Origin: Gnomoniopsis sp. IMI 355080
Lineage: Eukaryota; Ascomycota; Sordariomycetes; Diaporthales; Gnomoniaceae
DNA: 64,000 bases
NCBI GenBank assembly: GCA_027946555.1
Contig: JAPEVC010000029.1
Location: 124,001-188,000, forward strand
Direction: 5' to 3'
The notes under the pieces are model-generated. The model saw only the letters and a list, made by a program, of their open reading frames with translations, was not told the DNA's origin and did not search any database. Within the stretch, counting starts at the first letter, position 1. Every line of letters starts with the position of its first letter. The position numbers and the translations under genes were made by a program. Of this stretch, positions 1 through 11,749 are shown piece after piece.

Positions 1-2309
1 ACACCTGCCATCAAGTCTAACGAAGAAAAGAGGAGAGAAATCTTGTCTCTCCGACTCTCTTTGTTTCGCCGTTTTCCATTAGGTGCTCGCTCTTGGCCCG
101 CCCGGCCGAGGCTTGACCCGGATATTTGCAAGGTGCCGCGGAACGAGCTTTCTGCGCCTGGGTCAGTGGCTTTGACTACTTTTTGGTGGTACAACGAGCC
201 GCAAGTTGATGTGACTGTTGTAGTATTGATTTAGAAAAGGGATCCCTCGCTGTTAAAGTATTGCGGGACCAAATTTGGCTGATCTGCTTTGTAAAGCAGC
301 CGCCACGTTTCGGCCTTTGGAGAAGGGCCGTCGATCGGTCGTGCTCAAACGACTGTTAGAAAATGGTACAGTGAGGTCAACTTCCGTAGAGAAATTGTCA
401 AAAGACGCCCGAGATTGTATCGTAATCACCCGAACCAAATTCTAGCTGCAATCAGTAGTATTTACCACCGAGAAGAGATACACAATTAAGTGAATACCAG
501 GCACATGAACACCACATCCAGTATAGCACTGCATACCAACCTCGACACCAAAATGCGACTTCATCATATTGTGGACAATGTGGCCTCGTTTCTGATCAGT
601 GTCTGCTTTGCCTACCTGGGTGTTGGATAGTATTATGCAAGCATCTGAGAATGATAAGGTGGCGAGCTGAGGTTGCCCGGGCTTGAAATAGGGTGGTGCA
701 AGGCTTATTTCGATGAACTTAGGTGCCTAGGCGGTATGAATACTACATGGAGTGTTGCTCAGCTGATGTGAAAACTTTCGCTATCTTCTTCGGGAGGGTC
801 ATCCAGCATAGTAAGATATCCAATGCTTGATTAAATTCTTTTGACGAGATCATACATGCGAATGCGCCAATTGTGGGACCAACAAGAGAAAAGAGAGTTC
901 CTCGCACTGATCGTGAAGGAAGTGCGGCCTGGTCCTGACACGACCTCAGTCTATGTTCTCCCTACTTAGGTAGGTAGGCCACGAACCGATCAATGGCAAG
1001 GCAAGTGTTGTGGCTACCTACACACTACATTATATCGTCATCGAGAGGCTCGTTTACAAATCAGGTAAACAGCTCTAGGGCCTTTGTATCAACCATATAG
1101 TCACAGGGGATTCACATCATCACCGTTCTCTCCATCAAGAGAAACTAAATCCGTAAGGCGTAGCCCAGGCTTCATGTCACAACATGCATGATGCCTTCAA
1201 TTTCTGTACTTATCCAATTTGATGACCAATACTTCATTACCTAGATATATTTCTCCGACGTTGTCTCCCATAGGTTATGTTGCGGCCAAGTTGTAAATTA
1301 GGTCGTCGATATACCATGCCCTCTCAATGTATTGTACATATCCGGATGCGTCTGAGTTCTTCCGTTCCGGCTTTCTTGAAACGTGTACTTATCAACGGAG
1401 AGGGCCTAGAATGACAAACTTGTAAGGCAGGGGTATCTGTTCAGCCTACCGAGGTGACCTTATGTCGTGTAATCTGAATTTGAGTCAGACAATAATCCTC
1501 ACAACATAGATACCCAGTTGCGATGAGATCTGCTCCATACCCAGGTGTACCCAAGTCCAGGAATCTTATTCTGATGCTCATTTCCTGCTATGGCATCTGC
1601 TAAGTGACAACCGGACTTTCCATGTTCGATAGAATGTCATTGATGAAAATGAGAAAGGTTATATCAAGTCAAAATACAGGAAATGACCTGGGAAGAAATG
1701 GTGCTGACCAATATATAACACACAAGCACGGCTTGCGAACCTTAGAAAAACCGAGTAGTGGAAGTCAAGGTTGAAACCATGTAATCGACGAAATAGTATG
1801 GAGATCTCCGAGGTTACGTCTAAAAGCTATGCAGATACATGTATCTCGAAATTCTTGGAGTCCTTTTTGCATGATCGGGTGGGAGACAGATAGATAAATA
1901 GTCGTTGTTAGTGCTTAGTATGGATAGAATCAACGTGGCTTGGATGGAAAGCTGAATGAGAGGCAAGACGTCTGCTGCCGGAACGACCAAAAAGAAGTTC
2001 TCATTTTGTTTCTGCATTAAACGGTCCATATTTGTCCTTCAAAATTTCAGCTTTGGAACATTTTACTATGAAATATCAAAAAATGCTGAGTTGTCCACTG
2101 TTGTGAACCATTTATCACCCTATCCCCTGCCGGGCAACCCAAAAGGGCAAGTCATGACAAGGGTGTAATTGGATGACACAGTGCCGGAATCTTGGACCTT
2201 TTTGATCTACGATAACCCTAATTCAACGTCCGTCTTAGTCAATTGCCTATCTCTCGACTTTTACCTCAGTGTCATCTTCGGGAGGCAGGTGCAAAGGAAG
2301 CTAAGCAAG
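1..2309. other. Intergenic, no supported gene
   Basis: Over 2 kb without a convincing coding region. Open frames are under 90 codons, have no recognisable motif and do not join through plausible introns. The last few hundred bases must hold the promoter and 5' UTR of the M24 peptidase that starts at 2310. I see no repeat or transposon remnant. Confidence 0.6.
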
Positions 2310-3872
2310 ATGAAGGCATTCGTCACAAGCCTCGCTGCTGTGGTGGGCTTAACCCTCACGGTGAGCGCACCTGTTGCCGGTGCTTCCGCCGATGCTTCCA
2401 AAAGTCCTCAATTCCAGACACTTCCTCCTCTACGGGAACAGGCAGACATCGTCGACGGTTGGACAAAGAAGCGCAAGGCTCTGATCCCGGGTATTCTGCG
2501 GAAGTATAACGTTGACGCGTGGCTGGTAGGTCTTATCTTGCTGCACGATCCTCGTTCAGACTGAACGCATGGACATGCTGCCGAGGTGTCTTGGTGCTAA
2601 ATACCTCATCATAGATCAGTCAGCGTGAGTACGCTGAAGACACTGTCTTCTGGGCACTCAAAGACTGGGAACAGTTCTCTGCTCGCCGCCGTACCACGCA
2701 GCTCTTCCTGGCCAACGCCACGAATGGTTCGCCCTCAGCATTTTCATGGATCGACAACACGCCTCTGGTCTGGTCTGAACTAAAGTCCATCCTCGGGGCA
2801 CAACAGCCGCGGAGCATCGCGCTCAACACCCATTCAGAGCTTGCTTTCTCCGGAGGTCTCCACGCTGGGGAGCGAGATGCTATCGAGGCGGCTCTCGGCG
2901 AGGAATGGGCCAACAACTTTGTGCTCGAGCCCATGGTGGCAGTGGAAGTCGTTGCGACCATGGTAGATGATCGGCTCGACTGGTATCGAAAGATGATGGA
3001 GACGGCTTGGGCGATCATCGAAGAGGCTTTCAGCAGCAAAGTCATCGAGCCCGGCGTGACGACTGCCCAAGATGTTGAGTGGTGGATGAGAGAGAAGATC
3101 CAAGCTCTAAACTACACCACGTGGTTTCAACCCAGCGTGTCCATTATGACAGAAAACGATTGTAGCATGTGTTCTACATCATTTAACCAGGGTCGGATGA
3201 GACTCCTGGACGAGCCGGAGGCGCCAGCACATCTCATTCGCCACGGCGACATCATTCATTGCGATTTCGGCGTCACGGCGTTGGGGCTCAACACGGATAC
3301 TCAGCATCTAGGCTATATTTTAGCTCCTGAAGAGACTGAGGCGGATATTCCAGAAAGCGTGCTTGAGGGGTTGAGGAAGGCCAATCGTTTGCAGGACATG
3401 ACGAGAGAGCACATGAGAATTGGTCTGACAGGGAACGAGATCCTCAAGAACATCCGCGCTCAGATGAAAGAGGAGGACATTGAAGGCAAGATCTACTGCC
3501 ATGCAACTGGGGAGTTTGGCCATAGCGCCGGTACTGTTATAGGTATGTTCTGGCCACAGCGTATGTTTGGATGGAGGATGACATGACTGACAGTGTGTGA
3601 CAGGAATGACCAACTTACAGGATGAGGTGCCGTTTCTCGGAGACCTACCTTTGCTGAAAAACACATATTACAGCATCGAGCTATATGCGGAGCACTACAT
3701 CCCGGAAAAGAACACAACTGTCTTGTTTCCCCAGGAGGAAGATGTGTATTGGAGTGAAGAGACGCAGACTTGGGAATGGGTGTATGGACGCCAATCACAG
3801 TACCTCTTTGTTCAGTCTGTCAGCGATGCTCTTCCGGCCGCCTCTCGGACGGACATGGAAATGGAGTTATAA
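2310..3872 (+). CDS. Secreted M24-family metallopeptidase (Xaa-Pro aminopeptidase-like)
   Basis: Three exons, 2310-2525, 2615-3542 and 3604-3872, give about 470 residues; both introns are GT-AG and phase-consistent. The first ~25 residues (MKAFVTSLAAVVGLTL...) look like a signal peptide, so the enzyme is probably secreted or vacuolar. The C-terminal half has the pita-bread metallopeptidase fold signature: Asp near residue 289 in HCDFG, Asp near 300 in NTDTQ, His near 375 in FGHSAG, Glu near 407 in SIELYAEH and Glu near 426 in FPQEED. This is the expected D-D-H-E-E set for two divalent metals. M24 enzymes cleave N-terminal Xaa-Pro bonds or act on creatine-like substrates; the exact substrate cannot be read here. 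The start was chosen because it directly precedes the signal peptide; the open frame upstream lacks one. It could instead be a non-proline M24 hydrolase. Confidence 0.88.
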
Positions 3873-4755
3873 GCAAGCGCCTGTATAGAATGTATACTAT
3901 CTGAATGAACACTCCTTTGCACTTCAACTCTTAAATAGTCAGTCTCTCGAAAATACCACGAATCTGAGCTTTGAAGTACCGCTCCGCATACCCAACATTG
4001 GTTGCATTTACCGAAACATTGTTGCGAAATCCATTAGCAGCTACTACTGGACTCGAGCTGATGTCGACATATCTCCAAGTCAGATCAGGTCTCTCATCAA
4101 GAGGTTGTGTCCCGGACTAAATCCGGACAAGTCACTCCGGCGCGGTCAGACGGCTTATCCGAGTCACCCCGGCGGATACATGCCGTATTGCTGATCCACC
4201 TTGACAAGATTGTCTGAAATGGCATGCGGGCATGCATCAACAGTGTAATTATAAAAAGCGTTGTCACATTCAAATCAGGACAAACAGCTCGGCATGAGGG
4301 AAAAGCTCATGGGGTGTTCTCCGAAGAGCTTCAGCGAGAACGCACTGCGCATGAGTGAGTACCTTGTGCCTCGGCTCGTGATCGCTTTCGTTTTAGCTCG
4401 TCGATGACATCTTCACAGGGAGCACCCTGTCTCCATTACACCTCGTTTTGCGTCAAAATCACTGCGTTTCCGGACAGCTTTTGAAGCTTCCATTTCGAAT
4501 TGGTGAAGTGCCTTGAAACGAGGCTACTATAGCACCTCCTAAAATCCAAAGCATATGATTCTCGGAATCCAAGCCGCGGCGCCGCGGCTCTCGCATCACA
4601 CTGCCTTTTCTTCTCTCACCTGCCAAGTGGGCCACGACAACGTCATCTCCCTTTCTAACGGTGTGGAATAAAGATATTCACTTTCCCCTCCATTCACTGC
4701 CATTGAGACCAGTATTGCTCCCGGACTAGTTTCTCGTCCACAGCCTACTGTCATT
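3873..4755. other. Intergenic between M24 peptidase and SDR gene
   Basis: No coding region. It contains the 3' flank of the peptidase and the promoter of the SDR gene. The notable content is a dense run of CCGG/CGG motifs at 4111-4174, listed separately. Confidence 0.6.
4111..4174. promoter_or_regulatory. Cluster of CGG/CCG half-sites
   Basis: Within 64 bases there are CGG-N7-CCG (4113-4125), CGG-N10-CCG (4124-4139) and CGG-N5-CCG (4151-4161). A 13-base direct repeat AGTCAC(T/C)CCGGCG lies at 4130-4142 and 4162-4174, with 12 of 13 bases identical and copies 32 bases apart. CCGGAC recurs 11 bases apart at 4112 and 4123. CGG half-sites are the usual target of Zn2Cys6 regulators. That this is an operator for the SDR gene about 580 bases downstream is inference. 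Confidence 0.35.
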
Positions 4756-5781
4756 ATGGCCATCTCTAGCATCATCAAACTTCTAACACCCATTTCACTA
4801 CTGGCTGCATTGCTGTATGCACCTCCGGAGCTGCTGGAACAATATCTTGGCGCCGATTTTACGTCCACAACATGGCCGAAAATCGTCAAACCGGTCCTCC
4901 AGGCCCTCGTCGGCCTCGGCATAGTCAGAACTCTCAACGCCGGCCTGAATGCCGTGGCCACGAACAACTGGCGTGTCTCTTCCTCCCCACCTAATGGAAA
5001 ATGGGACTGGCCAAACGAGATCGCCGTCGTGACCGGAGGCTGCGCTGGGATTGGCTTGGCTTTGGTCGAGGGGCTCACTGCAAAGGGCGTACGCGTTGCG
5101 GTTCTGGATATACAGGATCCTCCCCCGAGTCTTAAATCCAACTCGAAGGTTGTCTATTTCAAATGCGACGTCACTTCGCTCAGCGCAGTGGCAGAGACGG
5201 CTGATGCTGTGCGGACCAAGATGGGCGGGGACCCATCCATCCTGATCAACAACGCCGGAGTCGCAAAGGCCAACAGCATCCTTGAGATACCCGAGAGCGA
5301 CTTGCGCAAGGTCATGGGCGTGAATCTGATGGCCATGTGGTTTACGGTGAAGCAATTCCTTCCAGCCATGATCAAGAACAATAAAGGACACGTCGTGACA
5401 ATGGCCAGCCTGGCCAGTTTCGTGGCACTTGCGACATCGATCGAGTACAGCGCCACCAAGGCTGGCGCTCTAGCTTTCCATGAGGGTCTGGGCTGCGAGA
5501 TCAAGAACATCTACAAAGCGCCAGGCATCGTCACGACTGTGGTGCATCCGGATTTTGTGCGAACCGCCATGACCGAGCCGTATGCGGACAGGATCGAGAG
5601 GGCGCAACCAATGCTCAAAATCTCGGATGTAACAACGCCCGTACTGAACCAGATTTTCAGCGGCAGAGGCGCGCAAATTTGTGTGCCTAGACGCTTGACG
5701 TTTATAAGTACGTTGAGGGGGTGGCCCCATTGGTTACAGGAGGGACTGAGAGACGTGATTGGAAGCAAATCCGCACCATGA
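4756..5781 (+). CDS. Membrane-anchored short-chain dehydrogenase/reductase (SDR)
   Basis: Single-exon gene of 341 residues. A hydrophobic N-terminus (about residues 7-22, with a second weaker segment near 43-60) suggests membrane anchoring, as in microsomal retinol and 17-beta-hydroxysteroid dehydrogenases. The Rossmann NAD(P) motif TGGCAGIG is at 93-100, NNAG at 165-168, and the catalytic Ser, Tyr and Lys are near 218 (MASLAS), 231 and 235 (YSATK). The Asp at about 118 (VAVLDIQ) after beta-strand 2 favours NAD over NADP. The late PDFVRTAMT segment is typical of classical SDRs. The substrate is probably a lipid, steroid or retinoid-like alcohol or ketone, but this is not determinable from sequence. 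No neighbour forms an obvious pathway with it. Confidence 0.88.
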   Translation: MAISSIIKLLTPISLLAALLYAPPELLEQYLGADFTSTTWPKIVKPVLQALVGLGIVRTLNAGLNAVATNNWRVSSSPPNGKWDWPNEIAVVTGGCAGIGLALVEGLTAKGVRVAVLDIQDPPPSLKSNSKVVYFKCDVTSLSAVAETADAVRTKMGGDPSILINNAGVAKANSILEIPESDLRKVMGVNLMAMWFTVKQFLPAMIKNNKGHVVTMASLASFVALATSIEYSATKAGALAFHEGLGCEIKNIYKAPGIVTTVVHPDFVRTAMTEPYADRIERAQPMLKISDVTTPVLNQIFSGRGAQICVPRRLTFISTLRGWPHWLQEGLRDVIGSKSAP

Positions 5782-5909
5782 AGACGGGTTGTGAGCGGAA
5801 AGTAACGTTGTATATACCAAGCTGCAATAGATCAATACTAGAATGGTTGCAAGTCAATGTCTATGGCTCTATCGAAAGCTGACTGTACGTCCCAGATCTA
5901 AAACATCGC

Positions 5910-8210
5910 TCACGAGACTGTCAAATTGCCAGTCAGTCTGAAGTCTCGACTCGACGCACCGACTGCAACACCAAAGCTTCCCTGTGGGACTATCCAATTC
6001 TGGCTCGTGACGTCCCAGTAACTCAGATCTCTCTTGCGCAAATTGAAGGTGACAGTTCCACTTGCGCCGGGCGCGAGCGAGAGCTTGTCGAACCCGCGAA
6101 GCTGCCTAGGTGGCCCGGCCGGTGCGCCTGTTGGCAGGCTGATGTACAACTGTGCGACCTCGGCGGCAGTTACTGAGCCACTGTTTGTGATGGTGGCCGT
6201 AACCGTGCCTACAGTTTCGAACAAATCTGTTCGGCCACCGGGCGCTGTTGCCCCCGTGGCGGGACCTGACGTGGCCTCTGAGGTGATGGAGAGGCCTGCG
6301 TAGGTGAAGTTGGAGTACGCTGCAAAGATGAATATGAGTAAAAGAAAATCTGGTAGCTGTGGGGGTATTAGATAACTTACATAAACCGAAGCCAAATTCA
6401 TATCGAGGAGTAATGTCGGCATGATCGAAATGGCGGTAGTCGATGAACAATCCTTCCGGATAGCTATCATCTTCGCTCACAATCGTCGAGGGATAATCCG
6501 ACGTTGCCTTCGCAATAGTGTAAGGCAATTTACCAGAAGGACTAGTCAAGCCATACAGGATGTCCACAAGAGCGTTGCCGTTCTCCTGGCTGCCGAGCCC
6601 AGCCCATACAACTGCCTTTACCCCGGGCAGGGCCAGGATCGTCTCGAGTATGATAGGACCAACTGTTTGCACCACGACAATGGTGTTGTTATTGGATTGC
6701 GCAACAGCTTGGACAAGCTCGTTTCCGCTGTGCCATGGATCAAGGTCGTTGCGGTCCCCAACGTTGCCTTCCACTGTAATATACTCCTCTCCAGAGTCGG
6801 AGGTGATCACCACGATCGCGGCGTCCGCCCCGGAGACTGCGCTTGCTACACCATCTGTGCTGTCGCTGCTGCTCAGGCTGAGTTGAGTGCCGTCTGCTTC
6901 TGTTCTCGTCTTCAACGCATCGTAAGGAGCAACGAAATAGGGATATTCCGCAGTTCCACTGCCCCAGCCCATTCCGAGCGCTCCGGTATTGCAACCTCGA
7001 TCGGTACAAGCATTCGCACCCTGTGGGTTCACCACAGCAGCGGAGCCAACGAGGGCGATCTTGGCCGGCTTCTGGAGAGGCAGGATCGAGTCCGTGTTCT
7101 TGAGCAGCACGATTCCGTCCCTGGCAATGGCCCGCACATTCTCACCGTGGTTGGCTTGAACATTGGCATCAATGTTGATGGCCGGGTATCCACTGTCTTG
7201 GCCTAGAAGATACCAAGCCGCGAGTATCCGTGTGACCATGTCGTCGATGCGACTTTGCGGGACTTGTCCACTGTTGACGGCACTGGTCAAGTTCGCTCCC
7301 CAATATATGCTGCCTCCATTGAAGTCAGTTCCAGGCATCGTCATATCCAGTCCCGTGACGGCAGACTGAACAGTTGAGTGCTGGGCATTCCAGTCACTCA
7401 TTACATAGCCTTTGAAGCCCAACTCCGTTTTCAACAGATTGTTTAGGGATCCTTCATTTTCGCATGCCCAAGTCCCGTTGATCTTGTTGTAGGAACACAT
7501 GACCGCGGCCACGCCACTCTGCACCGCGTCGGCGAAAGGCCACAGATACAATTCGTGCATACTTCGGTCGTCTACCGTGCCAGACATAGTCTCCCGGTTC
7601 TTTTCTTGCTCATTCAAGATGTAATGCTTTGCAGTGGCTTGGACGCCGCTGCTCTGCATCCCGATGATTGTCTCCGCCATGGCAATTCCAGTCAGGTAAG
7701 GGTCCGGGCCAAATCCCTCCCAATTCCTGCCTCCCATAGCGTTCTTACTGTAAGATAATTGTTAGCCCATACCCGTGTGTATATGTATTGATGAGCTTCA
7801 ATTTACCCAAGTGGACCCGCCACAGGTCCTAGAAGGTTGTGAACGCCAGCGCCCTTGGCTTCAGCTCCCAGGTACTCGCCCCTCTGGCGTATCAGTTCCA
7901 CATCCCATGTGGCAGCCGCCTGTATGCCTGGATTGAAGGCAGTCGCATTCTTGCCGTAGCGAATGCCTACAGGTGAGTCTTGGAGACATAATTCTGGATA
8001 GGCGATGGAGGAAATCGCTTTTGTGTTTCCGACGCATGGTCCCTTGCCCCATCCGATGCCCGTGACTATGTCAATTTTATCTTGAGAGGAGAGCTTTGCG
8101 AGGGCAGTGGTCGCTTTGGAATATGCTGCGGTCCAGTCGACGCTCTGAGCCGTAGATGGGACAGCAAGCGCCAACGCTGATGCCAGCCAAACTTGAAGGA
8201 AGGTCTGCAT
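5910..8210 (-). CDS. Secreted beta-glucosidase, glycoside hydrolase family 3
   Basis: Three exons on the minus strand, 8210-7807, 7747-6381 and 6319-5910, give 726 residues. The signal peptide is MQTFLQVWLASALALAVPSTA. The N-terminal GH3 barrel contains KHYI near 175 and the nucleophile Asp at about 253 in the SDW motif (GFKGYVMSDW). The second alpha/beta-sandwich domain contains VEGNVGDRNDLDPWH, the region supplying the acid/base in fungal beta-glucosidases. The C-terminal third exon encodes the fibronectin III-like domain common in this family. Intron 2 joins GFGL-S-YSNFTYA, matching the family's FGFGLSY junction, which supports the splice. It should release glucose from cellobiose and other beta-glucosides outside the cell. 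About 726 residues is shorter than the ~860-residue class and fits the shorter G-type Aspergillus enzymes. Confidence 0.95.
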
Positions 8211-9386
8211 GGTGGAAATCTGTTTTGCACCTGAAAACAGCCACCGTGGAATAGCTTTGAGAAGTAAAAACTAAATAAAGCCCTCAGAATGAAGAGGGGG
8301 AAAGAAGGGCTCGGTAACCTTATTATACATGCATGCTATCCTCTGCAACATGACATCGTTAATAATTACATGCGCAACAACGTTCACGTTGGCCAGCTGG
8401 GCAGTGGATACAGCCAGGAGGTCATCAATTTATCATTAGAGTGCTAACACGAAGTTTTGCATTTTGGCTAACAATTGCATCGGACAGCTTGACCCTTGCA
8501 GAGCCAAAGGTTCGTCCCATGTCTCGGGTAATATAAAGTTTCTTAGTTTTCCCAAAGATGGGGATCGTGTCCGCAAGGACACGCTTACCTTCATTTGACC
8601 CCTTTCGAGATCAGCCGGTATTTGTGGCCCCATTAGGTTTAGCCACAGCGTTGATGGGCTCGCACGACAAGTCTTGGCTTGGGGCAGACAAATGAAAACT
8701 AGCTGGAAGCGCATCAAGGCACGAAATCAGTCACTGCACTTGGGCAGTTCGGTCCGCAAAGCCACTCGACAAATTAGGCAGATATCGAACTAGAGTTGCA
8801 TGAAAATGGGTGACGCTCCGCAATGATGGCTCATAAAGCTCTAGACACCCTGCGTAGTAACCTGAGATCCACCTATATAGTATATGTATCCTGGGAGCAA
8901 CACCCCATTGTATCAAATGTCTGTCTAATTCCCAACTCATGGTGTTTGACCATCTATTTCAGTGAAGAAGTCCAGTGCCACCAAAATCTAGGTACCTAAG
9001 TACGGGTGCCGAAGTAACTCCGCTAGCATATATGCACGCACCGCTTAATAGAGGAGGCCAAGTGGATGCGACTGATGCTCGGCAGTACGTTGATTATTAT
9101 TGAGACACTTGTCATTGACAAGGTTAACAGAATTCGCTATGCTAGTCATTGTGTTCCTTGGCCCGCCTTCTATGCTCGGCCCCGTTGGCCGTGGGGCCAC
9201 GTGCTCTGCATACCTAGGTAGAGTCTTGAACATTGCACACTCAAAAGAATAATTTTGGCTGTAGACCTGTGCAATGAGATGACCAGATGGTAGTATTCCT
9301 TGCATTCTATTCGGTCCGAAATTAAATAGCAACGGTACCTCCCTCGTCTTCCATAATCCAGGAATGAAGGCATCGGAGAGTCCAGC
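8211..9386. other. Intergenic, promoter side of GH3 gene
   Basis: No supported gene. It separates the start of the GH3 beta-glucosidase from the stop of the royal-jelly-like gene, both on the minus strand. A perfect palindrome TACCTAGGTA lies at 9211-9220 and CTAGGTACCTAAG near 8988. These words are not clearly more frequent than chance across the window. Confidence 0.6.
8321..8327 (-). promoter_or_regulatory. TATA-like element of GH3 gene
   Basis: Read on the minus strand this is TATAATA, about 111-117 bases upstream of the beta-glucosidase start codon. The distance suits a fungal core promoter, but the motif is short and no transcription start is known. Confidence 0.3.
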
Positions 9387-10828
9387 TCACATAAGCAAGG
9401 TATTTTTGACCGCTCCGTCGGGCATTTTAGACCTCAAAATCAGGCCAGGGTATATCCGTCCTTCCACGCCATTATTCCAGTCGGCTTGGTAGGGTAATTG
9501 GTTAATGTTGAAATAGATATATCCATCCCAACCGACGTTTGCGCTGTCGGGCCATATGATGCGCGGATCCCGGACATATGGCGTTGAAAGATGCGTGGTG
9601 TAACTGAAATTGATGTTTAGCCACTGGGACATCCAGGAGCAAAGCTATAAAGAAACATACTTGTAGATGTAGATGGCGTTGTTCTCTGGCATAAGCATGT
9701 AAACGTTTCCCAGAGAGTCTCCAGCAAAACCATTAGCATTACCGCCTCGCTGCCCGAGATTCTTCACGTTGTCGAAGGCGAGCTTGTTGGCGAGCGAATC
9801 CGTACTAGGGTTGGTCCTTAGATATTTGGTCTCAATCGAGTACAAATAGTCAGTCGTAAGCGCAGAGAAATACATAGTCTATGAAACCTGGTTAGCAATT
9901 TGGAAGCAAGCTCAGCCCCCGCAGAGTGAGCCCCCTTTCTTCATGAGACACGATTACTTACCTGCCCATACTGGTCCATTTCGATTCCATCAAGCCCTTC
10001 TGGTTGAAAATCCAACGGATGTCCATGCTGGCGAAAATAGGATGGGATCCCATTGTAGCTCGGCACATCCTCGCTCACCTTGAGTGTGCTGGGATGGCGG
10101 TCTAACTGTCTCCAGCTCTCGCCCGTGGCCAGATCAATCATGATGAAACCTGGCCTCCCTTCATTGCTGCTGTCCACAATATACGCGATACCTCCTCCCG
10201 AGGCGGTCGCATTGGGCCGCATGTCGAATCTTAGATCGTTCATATAGCTGTCCGGATAGTGCACGTCCGATGGCAGCGTGTATGTTTTTGAGATCGAGTT
10301 CGTGGACAAGTCCATGGCGATTAGTTTTGGTCCACCCGGAGCAGCATATGGCATTCTAATCTTCCCTGTCTGGTTCACCGTTGGTCGACCCGTATCGAGG
10401 ACCCAGAGCGTGTCGTCTGGTGTGACATACAACGCCTGCACGGATATGAAGTGCGTCTGATCCGTGCTTCCAAAGGTCACGCCGTTGATTTCTGTTGATA
10501 ATCCGGCTGGAGGCGTATTGACCTCGAGGGACGGATATGGTGCCTCTGACGTCTGGTTGATTACCTCCCCGAGGGTGTACGCATATGTGCCTCGTGTATA
10601 GCAGGTAAAGACGCGGCCCGTTTTTGAAACGGCCAAACCGATCGGCCACTGGTCATAGTAATAGTGAAATTCTTCAACCGGAGGCCCATAGGTGCCTGTG
10701 TCGATGCGGACATTGTGGGCACCAGTGGTGCTGAAGGTGCTATTGAGGTCAGTAGGAAAGCCGGGAGGTGTTTGTGAGGCTGTCCACCCTATGAAGGAAG
10801 CAGTGAAGATGTATGTCTGGGCTTTCAT
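9387..10828 (-). CDS. Secreted major royal jelly protein / yellow-family beta-propeller
   Basis: Three minus-strand exons, 10828-9962, 9878-9661 and 9603-9387, give 433 residues; all donors are GTA(A/T)GT and the phases agree. The N-terminus MKAQTYIFTASFIGWTAS is a probable signal peptide. Family features are present in order: WPIGLAVSKTGRVF near 60, a conserved LWVLDTGRP, the YMNDLRFD segment, AYIVDSSNEG, GGNANGFAGDSLGNVYML and DPRIIWPDS. These fit a six-bladed propeller of the MRJP/yellow type (insect yellow proteins, some fungal and bacterial members). The biochemical role in fungi is poorly known, so only a secreted ligand-binding or lactonase-like role can be proposed. It lies upstream of, and co-oriented with, the GH3 gene, but more than 1 kb separates them. 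Confidence 0.9.
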
Positions 10829-11749
10829 GGCTGATTACTGATTTCACGGCGGATGATGGAAGCAAACGTGGAAGAACGAGGCGGGACAGTCACACTTCCA
10901 CCTATGTACCAATCCTATGTAGTACCATCTTCCCTTGGTGTCCCTATCAGCAATCACCATCATCTAGTAGGAAGACACTCCTCGATGTCTTAATCAAAGG
11001 TCAATGATCTCATCTCGTCGGTTAAAGATCTGCCGAACGGCACGGTATTACAATGTACACTGGTACCCAATTCCGTCATCTCATCAATATGATGGGATGA
11101 ACACGGGTGTGCCCGCCTGTAGTATGAAGCCACCCCGCGACTAAGGTCGGCATATCGCATGCCTATATAAGTAACAGGTAATGAATAGTAGAAACATGGA
11201 TCACTGGGGAGGAGAAGCAAATGCGGCGAATTATTTCAATCCTGGTAGCCTCCCCGGGGGGTTCACAATTTCACCCGTTCCATGTCCCAGACGTAGGTAC
11301 GAAGCTTCAGTCCAAAGCGAACATTCACTTTATTGATGCATCCAAAAAAGCATTCGAGGTGACAAGGACGATTCCTTAAACAGTCGCATTTGCGCATTGC
11401 GCTACATGCCTGTCCTTTTTGTACCGTCCGGAATCCCAATATGTCCGACCGCATGCCGGCTTCGGTGGTTCCCCAAGTGGGTTGACTCAACGAACCCGAT
11501 CCGGGGCCGGGAAACGGGCAATCTTTGAACTGTCCAATTTATATCTGGAAGTACCATCACGCAGATATCTTTCTTTTTGACAATCGACGTCATTTCAGTG
11601 ACTTATTCACGTCTCTCATCTTGCTCCTCTGGGTGTTCTTTTCTTCGCAGCCTTGAGATCTCACAATAATTCTGAGCTCTATATAACTTAGTAGCCCGCA
11701 CACATTCTGTCCCAGAACACCAACCTGGCAGGGTATAACTAACCACAAG
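10829..11749. other. Divergent intergenic region
   Basis: Sits between the divergent royal-jelly-like gene and the class V PLP enzyme, so it should hold both promoters. No coding region is supported; open frames are short and lack motifs. Confidence 0.6.
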
